NCBI GenBank assembly: GCA_030611385.1
Contig: JAUWPV010000008.1
Span: 1 to 64,000, forward strand
Source of the DNA: Bacillota bacterium
GTDB taxonomy: Bacteria > Bacillota > Dethiobacteria > DTU022
Length of the DNA stretch: 64,000 nucleotides
Direction of reading: 5' to 3'
Position 1 is the stretch's first letter. Each line of letters opens with the position of its first letter. The notes under the pieces were generated by a model, which worked only from the letters and a program-made list of their open reading frames with translations, searched no databases and was not told the origin of the DNA. The translations under genes were made by a program, and so were the position numbers. Of this stretch, positions 39,763-50,213 are shown one piece after another.

Positions 39763-40596
39763 GTGGCTATTTGGGAACGGATTGTGGCAGCAGTTCTTCA
39801 GTTAAATGTCGGGTGGCGCGATATTGTAGATATTGTGATCATGTCTTATGTCTTCTATCGCCTGGTCCTGATTATTCGCGGCACCAGGGCTGAACAACTG
39901 GTCAAGGGATTGATGATTCTGCTCCTGGCCATGGTCATCAGCGACCAATCCGGTCTTGATACAATCCACTGGACCTTGCGTCAGACGATGACAGTCGGCC
40001 TGATTGCCATTCCGATTGTCTTTCAACCTGAACTGCGGCGTGCCCTCGAGCACCTTGGCCGGGGTAAAATATTTAAATCGACCTACTGGAACTGGAACAC
40101 GCAGGAATTCGAGAAAATGCTTGACGAGTTGATCAAGGCCATCTCGGTTCTGGTCAAAAAACGGATCGGTGCGCTGATCGTTATGGAATGCTCTACCGGT
40201 TTGAAAGAATGGATTGATACTGGCATTTCAGTTGAGGGTGTTGTTTCAGCAGAACTTCTTGTGAATATCTTTTTCCCTCGCAGCCCCTTGCATGACGGGG
40301 CTGTCATAATTCAGGGCAACCAGATCGTTGCTGCCGGATGCTACCTCCCCCTGACCGAAGATCCAAACCTGGGTAAAGAACTGGGCACCAGGCACCGGGC
40401 TGGTATCGGTATTACCGAGTATTCCGATGCGGTGGCTATTATAGTATCTGAAGAAACTGGTATTATTTCTGTCGCCCATGATGGTGTGTTAATCCGTTAT
40501 CTCGATGAGAAAAAATTGCAGGCAATGCTGATGAAACTATGTTCTCCCGAGCGCGCCGAGGGCTTTAGTCTCTTGTCATGGAAGGGTAATAAGTAG
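39763..40596 (+). CDS. cdaA: Diadenylate cyclase CdaA
   Basis: DAC domain: FFPRSPLHDGAVIIQGNQIVAAGCYLPLTEDPNLGKELGTRHRAGIGITEYSDAVAIIVSEE. Confidence 0.96.
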   Translation: MAIWERIVAAVLQLNVGWRDIVDIVIMSYVFYRLVLIIRGTRAEQLVKGLMILLLAMVISDQSGLDTIHWTLRQTMTVGLIAIPIVFQPELRRALEHLGRGKIFKSTYWNWNTQEFEKMLDELIKAISVLVKKRIGALIVMECSTGLKEWIDTGISVEGVVSAELLVNIFFPRSPLHDGAVIIQGNQIVAAGCYLPLTEDPNLGKELGTRHRAGIGITEYSDAVAIIVSEETGIISVAHDGVLIRYLDEKKLQAMLMKLCSPERAEGFSLLSWKGNK

Positions 40597-40598
40597 CT

Positions 40599-41294
40599 AT
40601 GGGAAAAATTTTACGCAGCAACAATTTTGCCCGACTTATAGCCGTTTTTCTGGCTGTAATTCTCTGGCTTTTTGTAACCGGCGATAAGATCACCCGCACC
40701 ACTCCCTCGCTCAAAGTCTGGCAGGATGTGCCTCTGCGGGTCGAAAACCTGAACCAGGATTACGTGATTACCGATATACTGGCGTCTGTTGATATCACTC
40801 TGGAAGGCCTTCCCGAAGCATTTGAAGATTTGCCAATTCAGGAAATCGATGCTTTTGTTGATCTGACCGGCAAAGAAACGGGTAACCACCTGATCAGGGT
40901 CCAGGGGCAGCCGCCGCGCGGCCTGAATTTAATCATGATCGAACCAGAACAGGTCAGGGTCACCATCGAAGCCTACCATTCTGCAGACTTTACGATGGAG
41001 ACTGAAATTATTGGAGAACCGGCCCCCGGGTGGGCTCTTGTGGGTTACACTATCGTTCCCGAAGAAGTTTTAATTGGTGCTCCCGCTTCGCTTTTCGAAA
41101 AGATCGACCATATTATTCTGCTGATTGATATTACCAGTATGGGATTGATTGAAGTCGTTGAACTGTCACCGCTAGGCTACAATGAAGAAGGGACCCGCAT
41201 CAACGGATTGGTTATCGATCCGAACCTGATCACTGTGCGGCTTGAATTTGAAAGGATTATCGAATCTGATTCTGTCAGTAACAATGGCAATTAA
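40599..41294 (+). CDS. cdaR: YbbR-domain protein CdaR
   Basis: N-terminal TM anchor ARLIAVFLAVILWLFVTGD; between cdaA and glmM. Confidence 0.88.
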   Translation: MGKILRSNNFARLIAVFLAVILWLFVTGDKITRTTPSLKVWQDVPLRVENLNQDYVITDILASVDITLEGLPEAFEDLPIQEIDAFVDLTGKETGNHLIRVQGQPPRGLNLIMIEPEQVRVTIEAYHSADFTMETEIIGEPAPGWALVGYTIVPEEVLIGAPASLFEKIDHIILLIDITSMGLIEVVELSPLGYNEEGTRINGLVIDPNLITVRLEFERIIESDSVSNNGN

Positions 41295-41379
41295 AGAGGC
41301 TGTTCCGATAGCAGAACGGTTAAGCTAGAAAACCATTATTTTATTGATCCGCTAAGTCGCTTGGACAGGAGGTTTTTTA

Positions 41380-42720
41380 TTGGGCAAATTATTTGGTACA
41401 GATGGAATCAGGGGTGTAGCCAATCGCGATTTAACCCCCGAGATGGCTTTTAGAATTGGACGGATAGCGGCCTGGATGCTGGGTCGGGAACACACTAACC
41501 CTGTTTTTCTGATCGGCCGCGATACGCGTCTTTCCGGCTCGATGCTGGAAGGCTCTCTCACGGCGGGAATAACCTCTGCCGGCGGTCAGGTGCGGCTATT
41601 AGGCGTCGTTTCCACACCGGCAGTGGCTTATCTGACCAGGGAGCTTAATGCCTCAGCAGGAGTAGTCATCTCTGCTTCACATAACCCCATTGAAGACAAT
41701 GGTCTGAAAATATTTGACGGCCGCGGGTTCAAACTGCCCGATGCCCTGGAAGAACAGATTGAAAACTACTACTTTCAGGAGTCAGATAGTTTGCCACGAC
41801 CGGAAGGACCACTACTCGGCCAGGCTTTCTTTCACGAAGAGGGTATTGATAAATATTTAAATCACTTGAAAGATAGCGCTGTTTCACTTAAAGGTTTGAG
41901 CTTGGTGGCCGACTGTGCTCACGGTGCCGTTTGCCAGGTGGCTGGTGTCCTGCTGCAGAGCCTCGGTGCAACTGTTAAAGTGCTCCATGACGATCCCGAT
42001 GGTAGTCGAATTAATGTCAACTGTGGCGCCACCGATACCGCAGACCTGCAACGCGAAGTGGTCAGCAGCCGGGCCGCTCTCGGTCTCGCCTTTGACGGTG
42101 ATGCCGACCGCCTTATTGCTGTCGATGAAAAAGGTGCAGTCGTTAACGGTGACGCGATGATGGCAATCTGCGCTATCAATATGGCTTATAAAGGTTTACT
42201 CAAGCATAACACTCTTGTGACTACGGTGATGAGTAACGGAGGCCTCGACATCCTGGTCGAAAAACACGGATTAAAGGTAATCCGCACGGCAGTAGGCGAC
42301 CGCTATGTTCTTGAAAAAATGATTGAGGGTGGGTTTAACCTTGGTGGAGAGCAATCTGGGCACATTATATTTTCAGACTATGCCACCACCGGAGATGGCC
42401 TGCTAACTGCGCTGCAGCTGCTAAAAGTAATCCAGGAGGAACAGAAGCCCCTTTCCGAACTGGCTTCCCACCTGGAACAACTGCCCCAGGTTCTGGTTAA
42501 CCAGAAAGTGGCGACCAAGCATGGCTGGACAGAAAACTTAAAAATAAGTGCCGCGATTGACCAGGTTAAGCAGGAGCTGGGCCATCATGGTCGTATCCTG
42601 GTTCGCCCGTCAGGAACCGAACCTAAAATCAGGGTGATGATTGAAGCACCCCTGCCTGAAGAAAAATTGGAAGAATATGCCCACTATGTTGCCGAAGTGA
42701 TTGCCAGTGAGCAGTCTTAA
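41380..42720 (+). CDS. glmM: Phosphoglucosamine mutase
   Basis: GKLFGTDGIRGVANRDLTPE; SASHNPIEDNGLKIF; DGDADRLIAVDE. Confidence 0.97.
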   Translation: MGKLFGTDGIRGVANRDLTPEMAFRIGRIAAWMLGREHTNPVFLIGRDTRLSGSMLEGSLTAGITSAGGQVRLLGVVSTPAVAYLTRELNASAGVVISASHNPIEDNGLKIFDGRGFKLPDALEEQIENYYFQESDSLPRPEGPLLGQAFFHEEGIDKYLNHLKDSAVSLKGLSLVADCAHGAVCQVAGVLLQSLGATVKVLHDDPDGSRINVNCGATDTADLQREVVSSRAALGLAFDGDADRLIAVDEKGAVVNGDAMMAICAINMAYKGLLKHNTLVTTVMSNGGLDILVEKHGLKVIRTAVGDRYVLEKMIEGGFNLGGEQSGHIIFSDYATTGDGLLTALQLLKVIQEEQKPLSELASHLEQLPQVLVNQKVATKHGWTENLKISAAIDQVKQELGHHGRILVRPSGTEPKIRVMIEAPLPEEKLEEYAHYVAEVIASEQS

Positions 42721-42942
42721 GGCATTCTCTTTCAGAGTTGACAGGAATAGTGACAAACTCTCTAGTTTATGGGGGAGGGGCACAGCATCCTCCCCCCGTT
42801 GCGTCAGGCATACCGGCAGGTGTTTTACAATGGCCGGTGGTAGCGCCAAACTGCTGTCCCTGGCTATCTTTTCAAGTTATCGCGCTGTGGCGTTTTACTT
42901 CTGTATTTTGAGTATGTTTTTTTGCAAACGGAGGTTTATACT

Positions 42943-44781
42943 ATGTGCGGCATTGTCGGCTATACCGGAAAGAAAGAAGCATGCGCTGTGATCATTGACG
43001 GTTTAAAAAAACTGGAATATCGCGGATATGATTCAGCCGGAGTTGCTCTACAGAAGAATGGCCGGCTGGTTATAGCCAAGGGCGCTGGTTCAGTTGCTGA
43101 CCTCGAAGCAAAGCTCGGTGATCAATTCAAGGCAGTTACTGTAGGGATCGGCCACACTCGCTGGGCTACCCACGGCCGACCAACCGATGAGAATGCCCAT
43201 CCTCACAGCAGCTGTAATGATGAAATTGCATTGGTGCATAACGGCATCATTGAGAATTACCGTTCGCTGCGTCAGTGGTTGATCGATGAAAAAGGGCATA
43301 AGTTCCACTCGGAAACAGATACTGAAGTTTTAGCTCACTTGGTTGAAGAATACTATGCCGGTGACCTACTCGCGGCCGTGCGCATGTCACTAGCCATGGT
43401 GGAAGGCTCTTACGGGTTGGTTGTTCTTTCTTCCCACGAGCCTGGACGGATCATTTGTGCCCGCCAGGACAGCCCACTGATTATCGGTCTGGGTGAAGGT
43501 GAAAATCTGGTTGCTTCAGACATTCCCGCTCTACTGGCCCATACTCGCAGGACTATAATTCTCGAAGACGGTGAACTTGCTTCCATAACTGCCCAAAAGG
43601 TCGATATTTATAATGCCGATGGTTGCCTGATCGAAAGAGAAGTCTTCACGGTGACCTGGGATATTGAAGCCGCGGAAAAAGGCGGTTACGACCATTTTAT
43701 GCTCAAAGAAATCATGGAACAACCTGCTGCGGTTAAAGAAACCATGCGTCAGCGCATTGATACAACTACCGGGAAAGTGAATTTAAGCGAACTCGATTTT
43801 ACTGCCAAAGAGCTCTCCTCTCTGGAAAAAATCCACATAGTGGCCTGTGGCACCGCTTACCATGCTGGTCTTCTTGGCAAGGCGGTGATTGAAAAACTGG
43901 CCGGTATTCCGGTTGAAGTCGATGTAGCTTCGGAGTTTCGCTATCGTCAACCGCTTCTAAAAGAAAAGCAGCTGGTCATTGTGATCAGTCAATCCGGTGA
44001 AACAGCCGATACTTTGGCTGCCCTGCGCCTGGCTCGCCAGAAGGGCCTGAAAGTACTCGCTATCACCAATGTTGTCGGCAGTTCTGTATCCCGTGAAGCC
44101 GACCAGGTTCTCTACACCTGGGCCGGTCCGGAAATCGCTGTTGCTTCGACCAAGGCTTACCTGACCCAGCTGGTGGCCCTTTACCTGGTGGCTTTATACC
44201 TGGGTGAAACCCGCGGTAGTATTGAACCAGAACTGGCTGCCGAAATAGTTAGTGGCCTTAAATCCCTGCCCGGGCATTTAAAAACAATTCTTTCCGAAGA
44301 AAGCCTTTCCAGCCTACGCCCATACTGCGATCATCTGGCCAAATGGGAGAGTGCCTTCTTCGTCGGCCGCAATCTCGATTATCCGGTTGCTCTGGAAGGG
44401 GCTCTTAAATTAAAAGAGATTTCCTACATCCATGCCGAAGCTTATCCTGCCGGTGAACTCAAGCACGGCCCCCTGGCTTTAATTGTCAGAGGCATACCGG
44501 TTATAGCGATTGCCACCCAGAAAGCAGTTCTCGATAAGACTCTGAGCAACATACACGAAGTAAACGCCCGTGACGGTGCCGTATTTGCCATCACCCAGGA
44601 AGGGTTCGAAGACGTCGCCCGACAGGTCGACTCGGTTTTCTACCTACCCTCGATTAACGATATCCTCGCTCCGGTCTTGAGCGTGGTTCCGACCCAACTG
44701 ATTGCCTACTATACTGCCCTCGCCCGCGGTTGTTCGATCGACAAACCGCGCAACCTTGCCAAAAGCGTCACCGTCGAATAA
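42943..44781 (+). CDS. glmS: Glutamine--fructose-6-phosphate aminotransferase
   Basis: MCGIVGYTGKKEACAVIIDGLKKLEYRGYDSAG; C-terminal PRNLAKSVTVE. Confidence 0.98.
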   Translation: MCGIVGYTGKKEACAVIIDGLKKLEYRGYDSAGVALQKNGRLVIAKGAGSVADLEAKLGDQFKAVTVGIGHTRWATHGRPTDENAHPHSSCNDEIALVHNGIIENYRSLRQWLIDEKGHKFHSETDTEVLAHLVEEYYAGDLLAAVRMSLAMVEGSYGLVVLSSHEPGRIICARQDSPLIIGLGEGENLVASDIPALLAHTRRTIILEDGELASITAQKVDIYNADGCLIEREVFTVTWDIEAAEKGGYDHFMLKEIMEQPAAVKETMRQRIDTTTGKVNLSELDFTAKELSSLEKIHIVACGTAYHAGLLGKAVIEKLAGIPVEVDVASEFRYRQPLLKEKQLVIVISQSGETADTLAALRLARQKGLKVLAITNVVGSSVSREADQVLYTWAGPEIAVASTKAYLTQLVALYLVALYLGETRGSIEPELAAEIVSGLKSLPGHLKTILSEESLSSLRPYCDHLAKWESAFFVGRNLDYPVALEGALKLKEISYIHAEAYPAGELKHGPLALIVRGIPVIAIATQKAVLDKTLSNIHEVNARDGAVFAITQEGFEDVARQVDSVFYLPSINDILAPVLSVVPTQLIAYYTALARGCSIDKPRNLAKSVTVE

Positions 44782-44808
44782 ATTATCGCGGAAACGGGGT
44801 ATACTTTA

Positions 44809-45675
44809 GTGAGCCAAAAGAACAAGACCGGAGTAAATATATTCTACTTTTCTGGAACGGGAAATACCTGGTGGGTGGCCGACGAACTGGTCCGGCAGCT
44901 CAAAGGCAAGGGCCTGGCTGCTATGGCTTATTCGATAGAAACTATCTCATCGGCGGAAGCGGCCGTTTTGATCGGGGAGTCTGCCCTGGTCGGTTTCGGC
45001 TACCCCATTTATGGTTCAGATCTGCCCGATCCGATGAAAAATTTCATGGCTGGACTACCCGAGGTGTCTGCCAGGAAGACGTTAGTTTTTTGCACCCAGT
45101 GGTTATGGTCCGGTGATGGAGCTGCTATTGGTGCTTCCTTTCTAAAAGATAAAGGTTACAAGGTTGACTGGGGCGAGCACTTCCTGATGCCCAACAATGT
45201 TACGGTCAGTATCATTCGTCTGCCCTACACCAATGATCCTGCCCGCCTCAGCATAATTTTGAATAGAGCTCGTAAGAGGATCGAACATATTGCCGAGAAG
45301 ATTGTTTCCGGAAAACCATTTCGCCGCGGGTTTAACCTGATTTCTTTTTTATTGGGTTGTTTGCAGAGGTTGCCGTATCGCCGTTTCTATCACAAACTGC
45401 GAAACGATATTGCTGTTGATTCGCTCACCTGTATTGATTGTGGAGAATGTGTTCGGCTTTGCCCTGCCGAAAATATATATTATAACGGAAATGATTATCT
45501 TACCCGAGGCAGTTGTATCCTCTGCCTGCGCTGTTACAATTTTTGCCCCGTAACTGCGATAACCTATATGAAACGTTCTCACCTGCAAAGCCGGGGAGAA
45601 CCCTACAGGGGGCCAGTTGAAAACTTTGATCCCAACGTGCTGACAGGGACCAATAACCAGCGAACTGAATATTAA
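44809..45675 (+). CDS. EFR1-type flavodoxin/ferredoxin fusion protein
   Basis: Flavodoxin motif FYFSGTGNTWWVADEL plus two 4Fe-4S motifs CIDCGECVRLCP and CILCLRCYNFCP. Confidence 0.87.
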   Translation: MSQKNKTGVNIFYFSGTGNTWWVADELVRQLKGKGLAAMAYSIETISSAEAAVLIGESALVGFGYPIYGSDLPDPMKNFMAGLPEVSARKTLVFCTQWLWSGDGAAIGASFLKDKGYKVDWGEHFLMPNNVTVSIIRLPYTNDPARLSIILNRARKRIEHIAEKIVSGKPFRRGFNLISFLLGCLQRLPYRRFYHKLRNDIAVDSLTCIDCGECVRLCPAENIYYNGNDYLTRGSCILCLRCYNFCPVTAITYMKRSHLQSRGEPYRGPVENFDPNVLTGTNNQRTEY

Positions 45676-45689
45676 TTGGAAGGCTAATT

Positions 45690-46397
45690 ATGGAAAACCG
45701 AACAGTAATTTATAAAGATCAAGCTATTCCCTTCGTTCTCATCAGAAAGGATATTAAAAATGTCAATCTCAAGGTTTGCTCCGATTCAACTATTGTTGTA
45801 TCAGCAAACAAGAAGGTGTCATATGCTTTTATCGAACAGTTGATCAGGCAGAAAACCCCCTGGATATTAAAGAACCTACAGCGATTTGATGAAATACGTA
45901 ACAATAACAGTAAGCGAGTATACGCCAGTGGGGAGGCAATCCCATATCTTGGCAGACAGTACCGGTTGCAGGTGCTGCCGTCGGAAAACGGGGAAGCGGT
46001 TAAGCTCTATCAGGATGAGGTTCGCCTTTTTGTGCATGATCAAAGCGATTATGCCAGGAAAGAGCAGCTCATTGAACTATGGTATAAAGAAGAAGCCAGG
46101 TCAATCTTTAACGATTCTCTGGATAGAATGCATCTTGGATTAGCCGGATATGGAATCGAAAAGCCATCTTTCACGATCAGAACCATGAAAACCAGATGGG
46201 GTTCCTGTTCCTGGAAGAAGAATAAGATCACCCTGAGTACAGCTCTGGTCAAAACTCCGATCAACTGTATCGATTATGTTATCCTCCACGAGCTGGTCCA
46301 CTTCCGGTATCGCCAGCACGACAGTCACTTCTACAACTTCCTGTCCTCTCTGATGCCCGATTGGAAAGAGCGAAAAAAAATCTTGAAATTGAGATAG
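45690..46397 (+). CDS. YgjP-like M48-type metallopeptidase
   Basis: TRWGSCSWKKNKITLSTALVKTP...YVILHELVHFRYRQHDSHFYNFLSSLMPDWKERK. Confidence 0.9.
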   Translation: MENRTVIYKDQAIPFVLIRKDIKNVNLKVCSDSTIVVSANKKVSYAFIEQLIRQKTPWILKNLQRFDEIRNNNSKRVYASGEAIPYLGRQYRLQVLPSENGEAVKLYQDEVRLFVHDQSDYARKEQLIELWYKEEARSIFNDSLDRMHLGLAGYGIEKPSFTIRTMKTRWGSCSWKKNKITLSTALVKTPINCIDYVILHELVHFRYRQHDSHFYNFLSSLMPDWKERKKILKLR

Positions 46398-46562
46398 CCT
46401 ATTAACACTAATCCGATGTAAAGGAGCCTGGTATCTTCAGGCGGTAATATAACAGAATATACGGTTCAAGATATAGCTTAACTGGCGAATATAGACAACC
46501 GGGGCTACCTCGGACGTATCAGGAATAAAGCGGTATTATGCTTTGGATTAGCAAAATGGGGA

Positions 46563-47209
46563 GTGGTGATCAGTATGGTATTACTAATTATTTTGATAAT
46601 TGTAAGCCTGATATTTTTATACTTAGCTGTGATTATCTTTTTACCGATTTTGTCAATTGAGCCACAAACAATGGAGAAGAAAACTAAAGTCAGAAATGTT
46701 CCAAGCTGTCGGCAGGATATTACTATCACTCTGGATGGCACTGCGATCAGCGCCTGGTTGTATTTGCCCGAAGATAGATCAAAACCGGTTCCCTGTGTAA
46801 TTATGAGTCATGGTTTTGGTGGAACAAAAGATTTTGTGCTGGAAAAGTATGCCTTAAGATTTGCCGAAAGCGGTTACGCCGCCATCGCTTATGACTACCG
46901 TTATTTTGGGGAGAGTGGTGGTCAGCCGAGACAGTTATTTTTGGGGATCAAACAGCAGGAAGATTTAAAAGCCGTCATTAACTATGTCCGGAACCGATTA
47001 AGACATCTGAAAACGTTCAGTGCCCGGTATTAATCCTGGTTTGTGAGAATGATACAATCGTATCACCGGATTCTTATAAGCGAGTGGCTGAAATTTTGGG
47101 TGAAAAAGCAACGGTTGTTAAATATCCCATCGGCCATTTCGATATCTACGAGGGTGAGCATTTTGAACAAGCGGTGGCTGTTCAGCTGGAGTTTATAAAA
47201 GGGCTTTAA
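46563..47209 (+). pseudogene. Alpha/beta hydrolase with internal deletion and frameshift
   Basis: N-part ...VIMSHGFGGTKDFVLEKYALRFAESGYAAIAYDYRYFGESGG...KAVINYVRNR; C-part in another frame ENVQCPVLILVCENDTIVSPDSYKRVAEILGEKATVVKYPIGHFDIYEGEHFEQAVAVQLEFIKGL*. The expected central GxSxG region is missing. Confidence 0.82.
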
Positions 47210-47254
47210 AAGCGCTAATAGAACCGTCAGGAGGTAACGGAACTGAATAGCAAA

Positions 47255-48322
47255 ATGATTAATTTAGGCTTTAATGAGCATTATATCCGGGAGGCTGCTG
47301 TGTACGAGGGCCTTATTCTTGGCAGGGTGGTATCACAATCCAAAGAATTATATAAGGTTGCTACCGGGAATGCGGAGGTAACAGCGGAAATAGCGGGAAA
47401 GCTTCGCTTCGATGCCGGGACAGCTTCTGATTTACCCGCGGTCGGTGATTTTGTGATGCTCGACCGGGAAAGTAATGATAGCGGCAATGCAATCATTCAC
47501 CATATCCTGACCAGGAAAAGTATATTTGTGAGAAAAGCAGCTGGAACGGCCAGGAATGTGCAGGTGATTGCAGCCAATATTGATACGGTATTTATATGCA
47601 CAGCCCTTAATAACGATTATAACCTGCGCCGGATCGAGCGTTATCTTTCAATTGCCTGGGCCAGTGGAGCAATGCCAGTGATTGTGCTGACGAAGGCTGA
47701 TCTGTGTGATGATATGGAAGTCAGATTGGCCGAGGTTGGCGGTGTTACCACCGGTGCTGCTGTTTTAGTTACCACCAGTATGACTGAAGATGGCTATCAT
47801 TCAATAAAAAAATATATCACCAGCGGCAAAACAGTCGCATTTATCGGTTCGTCGGGGGTTGGAAAATCGACCTTGATCAACCGCCTGCTTGGTGAAGAGG
47901 TCATCGAAACCAGGGAAATCAGGAAAGATGACAAGGGCAGGCATACGACTGCCAGACGAGATCTGATTGTCATTCCATCGGGCGGTGCAGTAATCGATAC
48001 GCCGGGCATGCGTGAAGTGGGTATCGAAAGTGCGGACCTGGCCAGAACTTTTGCCGATATTGACCAGTTGGCCGGCAGCTGCAAGTTTGGTGATTGCTCT
48101 CATACCGGTGAGCCGCACTGCGCTGTACGAAAGGCGATTGCAGATGGTTTGATCATGGAGAAACGCTTGGAGAGCTACCTTAAGTTGAAGAAAGAGGCCC
48201 GCTACGATGGCCTTAACGCGAAGCAGATTGAAAAAAAGAAGATTACCGAGATGTTTTCCGGTGTTGGCGGCATGAAAAACGCCCGCAATCTCATTAAGAA
48301 TAAAAATAAACAGTCTCACTGA
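47255..48322 (+). CDS. rsgA: Ribosome small subunit-dependent GTPase A
   Basis: Circularly permuted GTPase: VLTKADL, FIGSSGVGKSTLINRLLGEE, DTPGMRE; zinc motif CKFGDCSHTGEPHC. Confidence 0.93.
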   Translation: MINLGFNEHYIREAAVYEGLILGRVVSQSKELYKVATGNAEVTAEIAGKLRFDAGTASDLPAVGDFVMLDRESNDSGNAIIHHILTRKSIFVRKAAGTARNVQVIAANIDTVFICTALNNDYNLRRIERYLSIAWASGAMPVIVLTKADLCDDMEVRLAEVGGVTTGAAVLVTTSMTEDGYHSIKKYITSGKTVAFIGSSGVGKSTLINRLLGEEVIETREIRKDDKGRHTTARRDLIVIPSGGAVIDTPGMREVGIESADLARTFADIDQLAGSCKFGDCSHTGEPHCAVRKAIADGLIMEKRLESYLKLKKEARYDGLNAKQIEKKKITEMFSGVGGMKNARNLIKNKNKQSH

Positions 48323-48362
48323 AAATGTTTTTGGTTATTTCTCCGTAATCTATGTAACCTGA

Positions 48363-48671
48363 TTAAGAATCGGGGATATTATCCAGGCTGCAGCCGCAGG
48401 TGTCACCGCAACACTTGCCCTTGATATTCAATTTATCCATCAAAATGCCATAAGCACAACCTACTCCCGGGCGGACGCTAACGGCCTGTTGTGGGCAGTT
48501 TCTGGCACAGGCGCCGCACTCCATGCAGGCATCACGATCGGTGATTGCGCTTATATGATCTGTCAGCGTAAAGACCTGCTGCGGGCATACATCCAGGCAC
48601 ATGCCGCAGCCGTTGCATTTGCTCTGATCCATCTGCAGGGTTACTACATCTTTCAGGTAAGTATATTTCAC
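48363..48671 (-). CDS. hgcB: Mercury methylation ferredoxin HgcB
   Basis: Two 4Fe-4S motifs CNGCGMCLDVCP and CMECGACARNCP, GVGCAYGI, C-terminal KCCGDTCGC; directly downstream of hgcA. Confidence 0.92.
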   Translation of the reverse strand: MKYTYLKDVVTLQMDQSKCNGCGMCLDVCPQQVFTLTDHISAITDRDACMECGACARNCPQQAVSVRPGVGCAYGILMDKLNIKGKCCGDTCGCSLDNIPDS

Positions 48672-48718
48672 TGGTCATAACCTCCAACAGGGGGCGCCGG
48701 TTAGGGCGCAGCGTTATT

Positions 48719-49858
48719 TTAAACGAAATAAGCTGTAATAAGGGTGATCAGGCCCAGGCTTGCCGACACTATAATCAGGGGCAGGGCGATGCCCATCTCT
48801 TTGGTCACTCCGGACAGGGAAGTATAGGTAGTTGCACCAGTAAAGTTCATGCCCAGAAAAGCCGTAATCGCCGGGATAATCAGAAAATAGGCGGCACTTT
48901 GCAGCCAACCTGCATTTGAAGCGGCAAACAGCGAGAAACAGAGAGCCCAGAACATACCCAGTACCCAGCCTTTCCAGGCGAGAGCGCGGCCGGGGATGTA
49001 GGGCAGTAGGGCAGGTACCAAGACAACACCGACCAGAACGGCGATTAAGAAAGGGATAAGATCGGAAAATGTTTGACCCGGTAACAGGTTGGGTGAAACC
49101 GGGTTTCTGCCGAATAGCATTGCCATAAGATTCAGCAGGAAGAAGAACGCCGTTAATCCGATTAGCGGTTTGATCGTGGCAACTAGTTCAACAGGAGCCA
49201 GGATTAAACGGTCGCGAAGGGTAAAGTGCGTCTGGCGCATTGAAGGCTCGACTTTACAATCGGCACCCAGAAAAGCGGGAATATCCGCAGCCCTGACCGG
49301 ACCATAGACTATTTTAAAGCCACATTGACGGCGGGCTTCGTGGGCCGACACCCCGGGCGCGGCCAGTTGAGGCAAGATCAGGGTGCGATCAGAAACAATC
49401 TCGGGTAATCGTGTACAGACAACCATTCTGGCCAATTCGGCAGTGCCGAATTGGCCTTTGCCGGCAGCGCACCAAACATTAATTCCTTTGGTGTCGATCA
49501 CTAAAACCCAGAGGTCCAGACCGGTAAGTTCCCGGCGCAGGAGGTCGAAACTTAACTTATAGTTTGCTGAAACCAGCACCGGTGAGGTCTTGTCAGGTTT
49601 GCCGATCGCATAAAGAGCAGGAGGGATAGCATAGTTCATTCGGCCTATACCACAGCGAGTCTTTGCAGAACCGGCCCGGTCGTGGTAGTCAAGCTCTGTG
49701 GAAACCTGGTAGATCGGGCCGACGACTGTTTCCAGCTGCCCGGTAACCCAGTTGGCGCCAGCCGCATCTCCGAAGGTTACAGCAGCTTGTTCTCCCAAAC
49801 CGCACACGGCTGTCTGGTGATCGTCGATCATCGGCAGTTTGATTTGTTTACTGTTCAT
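48719..49858 (-). CDS. hgcA: Mercury methylation corrinoid protein HgcA
   Basis: Cap-helix motif KGINVWCAAGKGQFGT with N-terminal corrinoid-domain sequence and a multispanning C-terminal membrane domain; paired with hgcB. Confidence 0.95.
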   Translation of the reverse strand: MNSKQIKLPMIDDHQTAVCGLGEQAAVTFGDAAGANWVTGQLETVVGPIYQVSTELDYHDRAGSAKTRCGIGRMNYAIPPALYAIGKPDKTSPVLVSANYKLSFDLLRRELTGLDLWVLVIDTKGINVWCAAGKGQFGTAELARMVVCTRLPEIVSDRTLILPQLAAPGVSAHEARRQCGFKIVYGPVRAADIPAFLGADCKVEPSMRQTHFTLRDRLILAPVELVATIKPLIGLTAFFFLLNLMAMLFGRNPVSPNLLPGQTFSDLIPFLIAVLVGVVLVPALLPYIPGRALAWKGWVLGMFWALCFSLFAASNAGWLQSAAYFLIIPAITAFLGMNFTGATTYTSLSGVTKEMGIALPLIIVSASLGLITLITAYFV

Positions 49859-50213
49859 TTTTTCAGCACCTTCCGGCGGCCGGAGCTTTTATTTATCTTG
49901 GTCCGCGCTATGATTGGCAGATCAACATTTTCTGCCGTCGGGAATATTCCTTTGTAAGAATAAAGCGGTAACTACTATTCGTTGGTTATTACTACGACTA
50001 AATTATACATCTAAACTTTGTTTTTTGGTAGTCCAAAATTTGACAGATTGTTGTATGTAACTAAAGTTATTTCCAGGTATTGTAAAGATGCCATGATCTC
50101 AGCTGTGCAGGAAACTGCCGGTACAGAGTTGAAGCTTAAACTAGAATTTGATGACCACGGTTTTCTTTAAACCGGATACGCCGACCAACCTGTGAAAAAC
50201 AAGGAGTATATTT

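Noticed and set aside
42721-42942. Possible glmS ribozyme upstream of glmS
   Set aside because: There is a GTAGCGCC-like string and a GC-rich hairpin (GGGGGAGG..CCTCCCCC), but I cannot find the conserved glmS core (GTTGACGAGG / GGTTTATCGA).
50093-50170. 25-aa ORF MISAVQETAGTELKLKLEFDDHGFL upstream of the methylase
   Set aside because: Too short and no recognised family; it may be a gene remnant, but this cannot be supported.
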